Shown here: in pieces, positions 12,157 through 21,508 of the stretch
Numbering within the stretch: position 1 is the first letter of the stretch
Layout of the letters: each line of letters opens with the position of its first letter
Source: Coptis chinensis
Taxonomy: Eukaryota; Streptophyta; Magnoliopsida; Ranunculales; Ranunculaceae
Direction: 5' to 3'
Length of the DNA stretch: 64,000 nt
NCBI GenBank assembly: GCA_015680905.1
Contig: CM027379.1
Coordinates: 101,731,001 to 101,795,000 of the forward strand
Translations under genes and position numbers: made by a program
The notes under the pieces: model-generated
Seen by the model: only the letters and a program-made list of their open reading frames with translations
The model's database searches: none
What the model was told of the DNA's origin: nothing

Positions 12157-12307
12157 TAGGGTTAGTTAGACTTACCCCCCCTATTACTAGTTGCAATTAG
12201 TGTTACCCCATTTTGTATGATCCAACGGTTAGATTTCTTCATCTGAAAAAAAAAAAAATCATCTCGTAACCGTTGGATCTTGCAACTAGTAAGTCTAACT
12301 AACCCTA
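12157..12307. mobile_element. Small fold-back MITE-like element
   Basis: The ends form an inverted pair: TAGGGTTAGTTAGACTTAC at the left and its complement at the right. Inner parts also pair, with ACTAGTTGCA and GATCCAACGGTTA recurring in inverted form. The element is about 151 bp and is flanked by AATCT on both sides (12152-12156 and 12308-12312), a likely 5-bp target duplication. No coding capacity. The superfamily is not clear from these ends. Confidence 0.6.
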
Positions 12308-12872
12308 AATCTTATTCATAAAAATAAAAATTGTTAAAATCATAAAAATAGTAATTTAGGAAGTCTCGGGAATCTGACTTTAAAAGACCTGCTTTCAAAA
12401 CAAATTTCTAAACTTCGTTGCCAAAAATTTGTTTGGGGGTGGGGTGTTCGTTTTCCATACTGGATTGTTCAACTTTCCATTTGAGTTGCTTAGGCCCTTT
12501 AATCGTATTTTGATTCAAGTTGACATTATCTATGAAATTAGATTTCATTCGTTCGCATAACTTACGTCATGCACACACTTGGAGGCGTTTTCCATCTACT
12601 TATATGTCACCCTAAGTTGGAATAGAGTGTTTTATATATCATTGGATTGGAAATTCTCTCCTGATCGTTTCCATATCTTATTCGCATAAATCGGATCGGT
12701 AACGAAGCGGCAATTTTAGGTTGAAGTTGAGCAAAAAATCGACGAATTTCAAAATCGATTTGGGCTTGGGCCCAAGGTACGCACGTGTCACGCGCGTATG
12801 TTTCCTTCTTCCAAACAAAACAGAATCGCGATTTCTTTCCAATTCCGCTATTACCAAATTTAAAACCATAAC

Positions 12873-12904
<32 letters not shown>

Positions 12905-13063
12905 GAAACCTAAACCTAAATACAACCACGCCCAAATTCAAAACCTTAAACAAAACACTCCCACCACCATCCCTAACATTTGCAACCACCAAAAATTAGA
13001 AAAAAAAAAAACCCACAAAATATTTGAACTGCTGCGCAACAGCTGTCCCACCACCATCGTTTT

Positions 13064-13100
<37 letters not shown>

Positions 13101-13169
13101 ATTAAGTATGGTTGTTTCACATCATTTCCTACACCATATACAAACCTTCAAATCAGTTCAAAACTTTCA

Positions 13170-14349
13170 ATGGCTCTAAGACGGAGAATTCTACCGGAAC
13201 AAGCTTTTACGGCCGACCGCTTTGCGCCGTTTTTTCGTGACGAGATGATTAGGAGGAATTGGAATAGGTTGTGGTACTCGACAGATAATTTCTACCACTC
13301 CGATTTGGTCGAACAATTCTATAAGAAGAAAGAGATGGATGGTCGGAAAGTTTTCATGAAGGTGGCTGGGGTTAGGAGAGAATTATCGAGAGAGAAGTTA
13401 GCTGAGATTCTAGGCATTACGCCTGAACGCCACCTCGACGCCACCGTGCAGGAATCCCAGTATACTAGAGTTCCTGCATTGATGAACAACACTCTCATGG
13501 AAGTTCAATACAATCCGAATTCTCATTGTGCTCGACAGTCATCTCTACGAACCAACCAACTTGATGTAGCTCAGTGGATTGGTAAGAACGTCATTGGGAA
13601 GGAGAAAGTGAGTGACATCGGTTTGACATGTCTGCACGTTATCTGGATATTGCAAGAGAAGAAGTATGAATTATGTATCCTCGAGTTTTTGATAAATATG
13701 ATTAGAGGAGTTGGGAAGAGTATTACACCATTCCCTGCTTTAATTACAAAGATAATGTTGTCTTGGGGGGGGGAGGGGGGGGGGGGAACCAAGAACTGAG
13801 CGGACTATGTTGAAATTGTATTCAAATAAAATCATTTATATGGAGTGCATCCAAAAGACTTGGATGTTGCCGGAGGATAGGGTGGTTGATTCGGATGAGG
13901 AAATGGATGACATAACATGTTTGGATGAAGATGCCTTAAAAAAGTGTACGTCTAATTCAGAATGCATGACAGTGTTGCATACTGGCATGCGTTGCATTTA
14001 TGCTATTTGTGAAGATGTACGGGATAGGTAGATTATAATTTGAAATAAACAAAAGAACCTTCAGACTAGTTTTGAAAACCTTAAAAAGGGTCAGGAAGAT
14101 ATTTTGTGTAACATGGAGACACTCCTTCGGGGTCACTATGAGCAATATAAAGAGATGAAAGCATCAATGGAAGCACAACGCTTGTTCCAAGTAGAAATTC
14201 TACGACACATGCCACCACTGGAGGTTTCTATTTCAGATGAGTCTGAGAGGCATGAGCGTCATCGTCAAAGGACAGATGGCTCGAGCCCTTCTTCATCTCA
14301 GGCCCTATCTTCATCCCAGGCCCAATCTCCATCTTCATCACGTGGCTAG
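13170..14349 (+). CDS. Accessory frame A of the Athila-like element (plant transposon protein type)
   Basis: The main frame (13170-13799, 209 residues) starts MALRRRILPEQAF and has the features of a family I know as putative plant transposon protein, found in Athila and Tat elements: a start RILPEQ, WNRLWYSTDNFYHSDLVEQF, and a late LDVAQWIGKNVIG block. Related coding-like text goes on to 14349 in other frames and ends in a Ser/Gln-rich tail. A long G-run (about 13766-13788) lies between the blocks. The protein's job is unknown; in Athila this position has been compared to an envelope-like gene. It is broken. It aligns by eye with accessory frame B. Confidence 0.6.
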
Positions 14350-14824
14350 GTTTTCTAAAAATATGTTGTTTCAATGTTATTTAGTTGTTTTTATTGTTTG
14401 TATTAGTTCGGATACTAAGTTTTTTTTTTTAAAATTCAGTAGTTAATTGTATTTGAATTAGAATTTTAATATAATTTGGTTCTTTTCAAATTGTGCATTA
14501 TTTTTATCGTTAATCCCACCTTCCCGAATTGTTTAGGGGTGGTATAATTTACTCTAGCATGATTTGTTATAGAATCCTCCATTTTAGTAGTTGGTTTGAC
14601 ATGAGGGTTGAGAATATTGCCGATATGGGCATACCTATGATTAGATGCTGTGGTAGGATGAAATCTAAAAGAATTTAGAAGTTACTATTCTAAATTCAAT
14701 CTAAAAGATATTAGGGTTGTTTTAGAATCAAGAATATGGGGTGTTTCCGTTTTCAGTTTTGGAAATCTTTTTGTTTCCGGCAATTGCCTTAAAGCTTTTT
14801 GGCAACTTCCCGATTCGTTTTAGC

Positions 14825-14900
14825 AACTTAAAACCTATAAAAATTTCATTCATTCTACACTCACAACCCACACTACACCTCACTTTCATCTCTCACCTTT
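14825..14900 (+). promoter_or_regulatory. Possible internal promoter before accessory frame B
   Basis: A TATA-box-like CCTATAAAAATT lies at about 14834-14845. It is followed by a C/A-rich stretch with CACTCACAACCCACACTACA, which resembles a plant transcription start and 5' leader, about 400 bp before accessory frame B. Judged by eye only. Confidence 0.3.
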
Positions 14901-15251
14901 CATTCCCACGTTTCCCATTTTTCTTCTCTATTTTAGCAACTCGCAGCTTTTTGGCTGCGTCAAGGCTTCTGCCGATGGAGGCGCTACCGCCCTAAACGGC
15001 ACCGCCAAATTTCATCGAGGCGACCAGCCAGCCTACCAAGCCCATAGCTGAGTGCACCCTGCGCCCAAAACACTGGAATTCCAGTTTTCATTCGGAGTGC
15101 AACCCGCGCCTATCCCAGGCAAAAAGTGAGTGCGCCCTGCGCCCAAGTGCTTAGAACTCGAAATTCACCAGAGCGCACCCCGCGCCCATCCCAGGCATAG
15201 GTTGAGCGCACCCTGCGCCCTGACCCCGTGGGCACGTAAAAATCCGATTTT

Positions 15252-15884
15252 TTGTGGGTTGTTCCAGGATCCTTTGCAGCTATTCCAGCGAGTTTATTGG
15301 GGATGACATTCCCTCGTATCATACCGGAACAGTCTTTTGAAGACTTGTTCCAAAGTGACACCTATGGTGCGTGGTTTCACAAAGTGATCATTCTAGCAGG
15401 CTGGGAGCCACTATTGGTAAGTCCTGATGAACTTTATTCTCCCGCACTTACATCTTATTTTTATGATAATTGTAAGTTCTTTGATAGACAAGATGGAGAA
15501 CAAGTGTTCTCCATCACCATCGGGGATGAACCAATGGAAATTTCCAGGTTCTTGCTAGCCTTTGTGCTTGGACTTGCTATGCCGGCCGAAATACAAGACT
15601 CATGGGCCTATTTGGTAGATAATATGTACATGTATAACTATGATGATTTGCATGAGCATTACGGGGCAAGAATCTTTAAGATAGAGGACCAAGGGGATTA
15701 TAACGTTGCCCTTGGTAGCCTGTCTATGAACGTGGGCAGTGTTATGTTTTGGATCATGCTAAACATTAGAGGGGAATGGCGTTACTCTTCTGTGAATGAC
15801 GAAACTTGTGATATTTTCCTTGCTTTAGCTGGGGGACGTACACTCTATGATATTCCCCAGACCCTAATGTCTAGTTTAGCCTGA
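15252..15884 (+). CDS. Accessory frame B, divergent relative of accessory frame A
   Basis: This open frame of about 210 residues probably starts at the internal Met near 15303 (MTFPRIIPEQSFEDL). It shares the pattern of frame A: RI-hydrophobic-PEQ-x-F, a WEPLLVSPDELYSPALTSYF block, G-x-QVF and a hydrophobic LAFVLGL end. The C-terminal half is acidic (YMYNYDDLHEHYG, DQGDYNVALG). No catalytic motif or membrane segment is evident. It is a second, diverged copy of the same kind of accessory gene, or a gene from another element merged into this one. Function unknown. Confidence 0.5.
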   Translation: MWVVPGSFAAIPASLLGMTFPRIIPEQSFEDLFQSDTYGAWFHKVIILAGWEPLLVSPDELYSPALTSYFYDNCKFFDRQDGEQVFSITIGDEPMEISRFLLAFVLGLAMPAEIQDSWAYLVDNMYMYNYDDLHEHYGARIFKIEDQGDYNVALGSLSMNVGSVMFWIMLNIRGEWRYSSVNDETCDIFLALAGGRTLYDIPQTLMSSLA

Positions 15885-18043
15885 GCCCATACCAAACGGC
15901 ATAAGTACCTTCTTATGCCTGTTTTAATTTGCCGTATTATGCTATGTTTCTTCCTTGTTTTTTGTGCCCATTTCACGGATTGGGTTGGGGTCGACATTGT
16001 GAGACCCACCAATTGTATTATTCAATCGTTCCGTGCAATGACTTAGCAAGGGTAGAGGATACAACCTCATCAGGTTGCACCTTACACCCCATCCGACCAA
16101 GTGGCGCTTGACAGGTTAGCTATTGTAGACAATAAGTGGCGTGAAGCTTGACAAATTACCATGGCGTGGCAGAATGCGAAGGAACCTCATTTCTTTATAG
16201 AGGGAAATGAGAAAAATGCTTAAATGGGAGTTAATGTTAGTTTTTATTTCAGTTAGTGTCTGCTTATGTCCCAAGCAATTTATTTCTCATTAACCCCATT
16301 ACGGGTGGAGAGTTGTGTCAGTTTTTCTTTTCTATATTAGTATGTTTAACCTTGTTTTGCAGATGTTCCAGAATTTCACGCGTTTCCATGGTATTTCTCT
16401 ACCCTATTTATTTAAATACTTTGAGGACAAAACATGTTTCTTGTTTGGGGGGGGGGGGGGGGCATAGAAACACGTGTAATTAAGACATCTGTTAGGATAT
16501 AGATATGTATAATATGCACTTGTTTTCTAGTTAAAAATTTAAAAATTTAATATATATATATATATATTAATAAAAAGTTTATGCTATACACTTAGGAATA
16601 TTGGTATTGTTCCCTTCTCTAGGCCCTTGATAATCTAGAAAACTCACGTAGCTTTTGCATTAGAATAGTTTTTAGAAACTTAGGTTAATATGTAGGTAAT
16701 AATCCTTGCATCTATCTATAAATATGTTACATGAGTATCTATGATTGTTGGCAATAAGTTTCTGAAATCTAGGCTAGAATACTTATTCTACAAATCCTGT
16801 GAGAATATAGCCTAAAACCTTATATGAGTGAACATTTAAGAAATGACACAAGGGAGAAGTAAATCCAGATAGAAAAATCACACGTCCACTTGCTTGATCA
16901 CTATACCATATCCTAAGCGAGAATTTAGGCCCTCTTTGGATCGACATAGCCAGAAATTCAAACCTTATGAAATTAATTTCCGCTAGTCGCCCCTCTGAGC
17001 CTTTCTTTAGCCTTTCATAAACCACAATTTCTTTAACCTTTTACAAAACAAAATAAAAATAAAAATCAGCCTACCCATTATTTGAATAAGTCTGAGAATA
17101 GAAATGAATAATAGAAAAGAGAAAGACCTTTGAAATCAAGAATTTGTTAGTCGCTTCAAATAAGAAAAGAAAGTTTCCATCCAAAAAAAAATAATAAATA
17201 AATAAATAAAATAAAATAAAAAGTTAGAACTCCAAAAATAGAATCAAAGGAGTCAAAAGCCAAAGAAAAATAAAAATATGGCTAAGGATGGAAACAAAGT
17301 GTAGAAGCAAAAGTAAAGAACAAGGTTTTCTCTAGTTACATAATATGAAGACTCTATTATCTCAGACTTGTCCTTTTTGAATATCCATTTTCTTCCTTCT
17401 TAAACCATCTCTTAATCCCCGCAACACCTAATAAAGACCTCTAGCTCAATTAGGAATAGGTTAGTGTAATAGTAAGTGGCAGATGTGTTTGATAGACTCC
17501 GGCTTCCTTGTGTGTCATTGAGTTTGTAAGGTAAAGTGTGCCCACTACACACTGGAGTAGCGAAACTTGAGCGGAAAAATCAGAGTGGTTTTTGTCTTGA
17601 CATTTATGTGAGGACCTACTTAAAGACGCTATTCTGAGTTTTCAAAAATGGACCTGCTAGTTCATCTCATAGTATTACTCATTGTATATAAGTTTATTCG
17701 TAGATGATTGATTATTATGCATATATTAGCTTAGGTTTCGACTTGATTATTCTGTATTCATTGCTAGTGAGATGTATAGATAATTGAGACATAGATAAGA
17801 AAACAATAGTTTTATTTCTGAGTCGTTGTAGTATAGATGAAGTTTGTGAGTATCTTCGCTGGAAAACTCTCAAGAGGCTATAACTTGTCCACTAGGGAAT
17901 TCTTTGTGGTTTAAGCCCTTATTGCATATGGTCAATGCAATCGCACTCGGCGAAACGAGATTAGTTAGAACTTCATTTTTGATCACTTATGCTAAAATCT
18001 CATATTTGCTTGAGGACAAGCAAAATGCTGTTTGGGGGTGGTT
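15885..18043 (+). other. 3' untranslated stretch with two polypurine-like sites
   Basis: No coding frame with recognisable homology. Two sites share the pattern TTGAGGACAA followed shortly by TGTTTGGGG: one near 16420-16462, running into a long G tract, and one at 18010-18041, directly before the LTR. The second is the working-type polypurine tract by position. The first may be a relic of an earlier 3' end. There is a TA run near 16548-16568. Confidence 0.5.
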
Positions 18044-19544
18044 TGATAAGAGCCCAAAACTGTAGTTTTAACCCCTTAACAATAATACTTTTAGACCAAT
18101 TATGCGAGTAATAAATAAGAGTTAATACTAATTATACGTGCTTTTATGTATTCCAGGCATTGAAAGTCAATTATGTGCAGAAATGTGCCACTTTGGCGAT
18201 ATAAAGGAGTACGGGTTGGTTGCTAAGAAGTTCTGTAATTAAAGGCCAAGATTCAAGGAGAAAAAGTCTTTGTAAAGCCCGGTCAGAAGCTGAAAAGTCA
18301 GAGTCAACGCGGGCAGAAACAGCACCCAAAAGTTAGCAGAACTTCCAAAGACCGTATCTTTGGACTTAGGCCTCATAATTGGGCGTACCTTATGTCAAAA
18401 CGACCGTCTCGGAAATAGGTTTCCAATGGTCCAAACCTTAACTCAATAAGAGGAGAATAAGTGGACGAAAAGCCTATTAAAGTCAAAGCTAGCTGAAAAA
18501 GGCCCTGTGGACTAAAGAAATTGGGCTTTGGGATCGATTTTTCGGCCCAAAACATGGACCCTCAGCCCATGCACGAAAATGTGGATCTGGTCTCTTCCAT
18601 TTCCACACACAAGACTTAGCTCTTAAGTATCAATTAGATCAGGATAGAGAGTAGCCATTAAAGCTTAATTCTAGATCTAGTTTTTTTCAATTAATTAATT
18701 AGTTGTTATTCTTGTTTTAATTTTAGTATTGAATGATTGTTATTTAGTTGTTAGATCAATAAAATATTTAGTTCTTGATAATCTAATTTTGTTTTCCATT
18801 AATTATTAGCTTCAATTCTTAGATTTACTTATTTGTCATTATTAGTTTAAATCAATTATTACATGAGTAGTTTCCATTTGAGTTTAAATAAGCAAAGTTC
18901 TAATCTTTTTATGATGTCTAGTTTTAATTCATATGAAAATGATAGTTTGATAAATCAAGGCTAAACCTCTATTAGAAGGGTTTAATGAAACCTTGATGAA
19001 AACTTGATTTTGTAGTGTAGAATCATTGTAAGAGTCTATTCCACTCTAGAAGATCGTTGATTTGCCATGAGAATGGGTTGGACTTCCTCACATGCTAGTT
19101 ATGAATTGGTAGAGATGCCATGTATAATTGGAATTAGAACGACCAATTCTTACCGTAAGAACATAAGAATTAGATTACAACAATCTATGCTAGTTTATTA
19201 AGGTGGATTCAATTCCCCCCTAATTCTTATTCTAGATTCAAACTTTAGTATTCTGTAGCATTTCGTAGTTGAATCATTATAGTTAGTATCTTGTTCTTAG
19301 AATTCACATCGTAGTATAATCTCTTCGTAAAACTCTCATTGACTTTGGTAGGATTGATAGTCGTAGAAAACTTGAATGTTAAAGAACTAGGAGTGAAACG
19401 AATATTCTATTCCAACTCTACTTCAATAATATCGAGAGTAGAAATCTTTGATAAGAACTGTTACGATAAAGTTTTAGTTTTACTTCCGTTTGATATTCAT
19501 TATTTATTCGGAGTAGAATTATATTCAATTTCATCGGATTATCA
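18044..19544 (+). repeat. 3' LTR of the pol-less Athila-like element
   Basis: It starts TGATAAGAGCCC just after the purine tract TTTGGGGGTGG and ends in TTATCA, so the termini form the 6-bp inverted pair TGATAA/TTATCA that also bounds the LTR at 7815-9700. Length is 1501 bp. The partner LTR is not in the window, so no divergence-based age can be given. The next bases, CTAAA (19545-19549), would be the target duplication. Confidence 0.7.
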
Positions 19545-19686
19545 CTAAACACTTACACCCAACTCATAGACGAATATTTATGTAACTTACCACTGGTTTC
19601 TTCTCATAAAAAATAATCCTGTAGAATACGGTCAAGAAAACAACCACCGAAACGATGATGCCTATTGAAAAGTTATACTAGTATGG

Positions 19687-20006
19687 CGAAACCCCTTTTC
19701 GTATTCCAACCAATTGAAGAACCTTAATGCTGAATCCCCTACTTTAAAATACCTTTTCTCAACAATCTCAGCATCAAACTCAAAACCTGCTTTCTCTAAT
19801 CAGTCCTCCATCAAAATGTCAGCATTGTTAGCTCGTACAATCTCAGTTATTGTGTGAAAAATTGGACTCACATCATTTACAATTGAATTGGCCAAATGGG
19901 TCTTTGCCAAAACCAATGTTTCATTCTTTTCAAGTTATGCACTCTCTTTGACATTTCTACAAACTGTTGAGCTACAATTTGGGTCTGGATAATTTTTCTC
20001 TGCCAT
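19687..20006 (-). pseudogene. PPR (pentatricopeptide repeat) gene fragment
   Basis: Read on the minus strand from an ATG at 20006, one frame gives text typical of the N-terminal part of organelle-targeted PPR proteins: HTITEIVRANNADILMED, then LEKAGFEFDAEIVEKRYFKV and ALRFFNWLEYEKGFR. PPR proteins bind and process RNA in mitochondria and plastids. The frame is interrupted by two in-frame stops (TAA after about 24 codons, TGA after about 67), and homology stops near 19687 before any full PPR array. It is therefore a dead 5' fragment. The family call rests on recognisable LRFFNW-type text and is not certain. Confidence 0.5.
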
Positions 20007-20659
20007 GCTGATTTCTCTAAATGAGTGTTATTGACTGCTGATTTGGTTTGTTAGGATGATGACACGTGCCACAAGATGTAAACAAGAGTGAGGGCAGTTT
20101 GGTAATTTTACTTGAGCATGAGTAGTAGATGTCATTTAAGAAAAATATTTGTGTGCATTGGATTAAATGCTTAGGATGGTGACACGTGACAATTGGCATG
20201 ATTTTGGTCTTAGGAGAGTCAATGGATATTTTGGTCATTTTATATAGTGAGGGGTAGATTTGACATTGCATATGCACCAAAAGGATATTTAATTGGGGGT
20301 GGAGGTCTAATAATTGAAGAATTGGGGGTGGAAGTCTAATTGGCAAACTTGGTGGGGGTGGAAGTCTAACAAACTGTTAATAATAATCCAACTGGACTTA
20401 AAACAAATAGACATTCAACTGAAATCAACACAACCTCAACACCAAGAACATGGCCAAGGCACATGAAATGTCTACAATACCATGTATATTGGGCACTACT
20501 TTCTTGCCTTCTTGATGTAGCAAGGCCACCATTTTTATTCCAAGTATAATTAGAATGAAGTGTCATGGCTCGCAACTCTAGCTAGAGTTTTTCAGCAACT
20601 CTTGGTCGGACAGTGAATGTCTTATGTATACACGTATTAGTTCATCCACCTGCTCCAAG
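20007..20659. other. Intergenic stretch with a short tandem repeat
   Basis: No convincing gene. Three spaced copies of TGGGGGTGGAAGTCTAA or a close variant occur at 20291-20371, and two copies of a GACACGTG motif occur near 20056 and 20174. The stretch runs up to the insertion site of the Tat-lineage element. Confidence 0.5.
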
Positions 20660-20664
20660 AGTGA

Positions 20665-21113
20665 TGTAGATGTTGGTGTTTTATGCCTATGAACTGATGT
20701 TGAGGTTGAAGGGGAATGGCTGCACTCTTCTTGGGATAAGAGTTGTCTACGTATCAAGTTTCTTGGGGTAAACTTGAATCAAGCCTTACATAGTTCATCT
20801 CTCTCTATTTATAGATGTTTGAGCTGACCTTCCATTTTTGCTCTAGGCCGTTATGAAGTGTAGATCCACCTTGTGTGCTATCTTGGAGATTCGTCATTAT
20901 TCTGATGTTACAAAGTAAATGTCTCCTTGATTGTTGTGTTGACTGAGCTCCAGGATTGCACTAGATGATTTGCTTCCATAAATGGCTGTAATTGATGTTG
21001 GGGACGTTTTGGAGTTGGGTCGCTGGTACGCTCTGATGAATTGGCACAAGCTGATAGACTGTGACCTGGTGTGTGGACACGTGTATTGTAGTGTAGAACG
21101 GATAGTACTTACA
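20665..21113 (-). repeat. 3' LTR, Tat-lineage element (20.7-30.7 kb)
   Basis: 449 bp, TGTAGATG to CTTACA, the same length and ends as the copy at 30203-30651. The polypurine tract (minus strand AAAGGGGGCTG) lies immediately inside at 21114-21124. Confidence 0.93.
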
Positions 21114-21508
21114 CAGCCCCCTTTATTTTATACGTTCTATGTACAACCTCGGTGGTAAAAGTATGTGTAAAATAAAGCTTGACAACATGTGTCAGACAGC
21201 TGGTTATTTGAATTGGGTTTTGAAAAATGTGCGAGAACTGTTGGGCTGGATTCATGGACTCAAAATTGCAGCGATTTGTGGGTGAGTCATGATTGCAGTT
21301 GTGGGAATACAAAAAGGTTTGTTTTTCTTCGAGGTTTGTGCTATCAAAGGGTTTTGTTTTGTTAGAAAGGTCATTTGTGTCTTCATTCTACCAGTTCAAT
21401 GAAGAAAAGGAAGAGAAAAAAAACTCAACAACCCTTATTTGCTTTTTCGTTTTCCAGGTGCGTTCTTTGAAAAAAAAACTTGATCTTTATTTCTTTTTGC
21501 TTTTATAA

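Larger units (their letters stand above)
11551..13169 (+). other. Non-coding stretch with a TA repeat, a fold-back MITE and homopolymer tracts
   Basis: No coding homology is visible where pol should be. The stretch holds a TA dinucleotide run (about 11860-11920), a purine-rich tract with GTTTGGGGGTGGGGTG near 12430, a small fold-back element (12157-12307), an A-run (about 12878-12899) and a T-rich stretch just upstream of accessory frame A. Confidence 0.5.
9701..19544 (+). mobile_element. Athila-like element without pol: gag-protease plus two accessory frames
   Basis: Plus-strand parts in order: gag end and protease (9701-11550), about 1.6 kb non-coding, accessory frame A (13170-14349), accessory frame B (15252-15884), a long 3' stretch, a polypurine tract (TTTGGGGGTGG, 18031-18041) and a 3' LTR (18044-19544). 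Reverse transcriptase, RNase H and integrase are not seen anywhere. The 5' LTR and the start of gag are missing, because the minus-strand element ending at 9700 cuts in there; the rest would lie left of the window. The element is incomplete and non-autonomous as seen. Confidence 0.7.
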
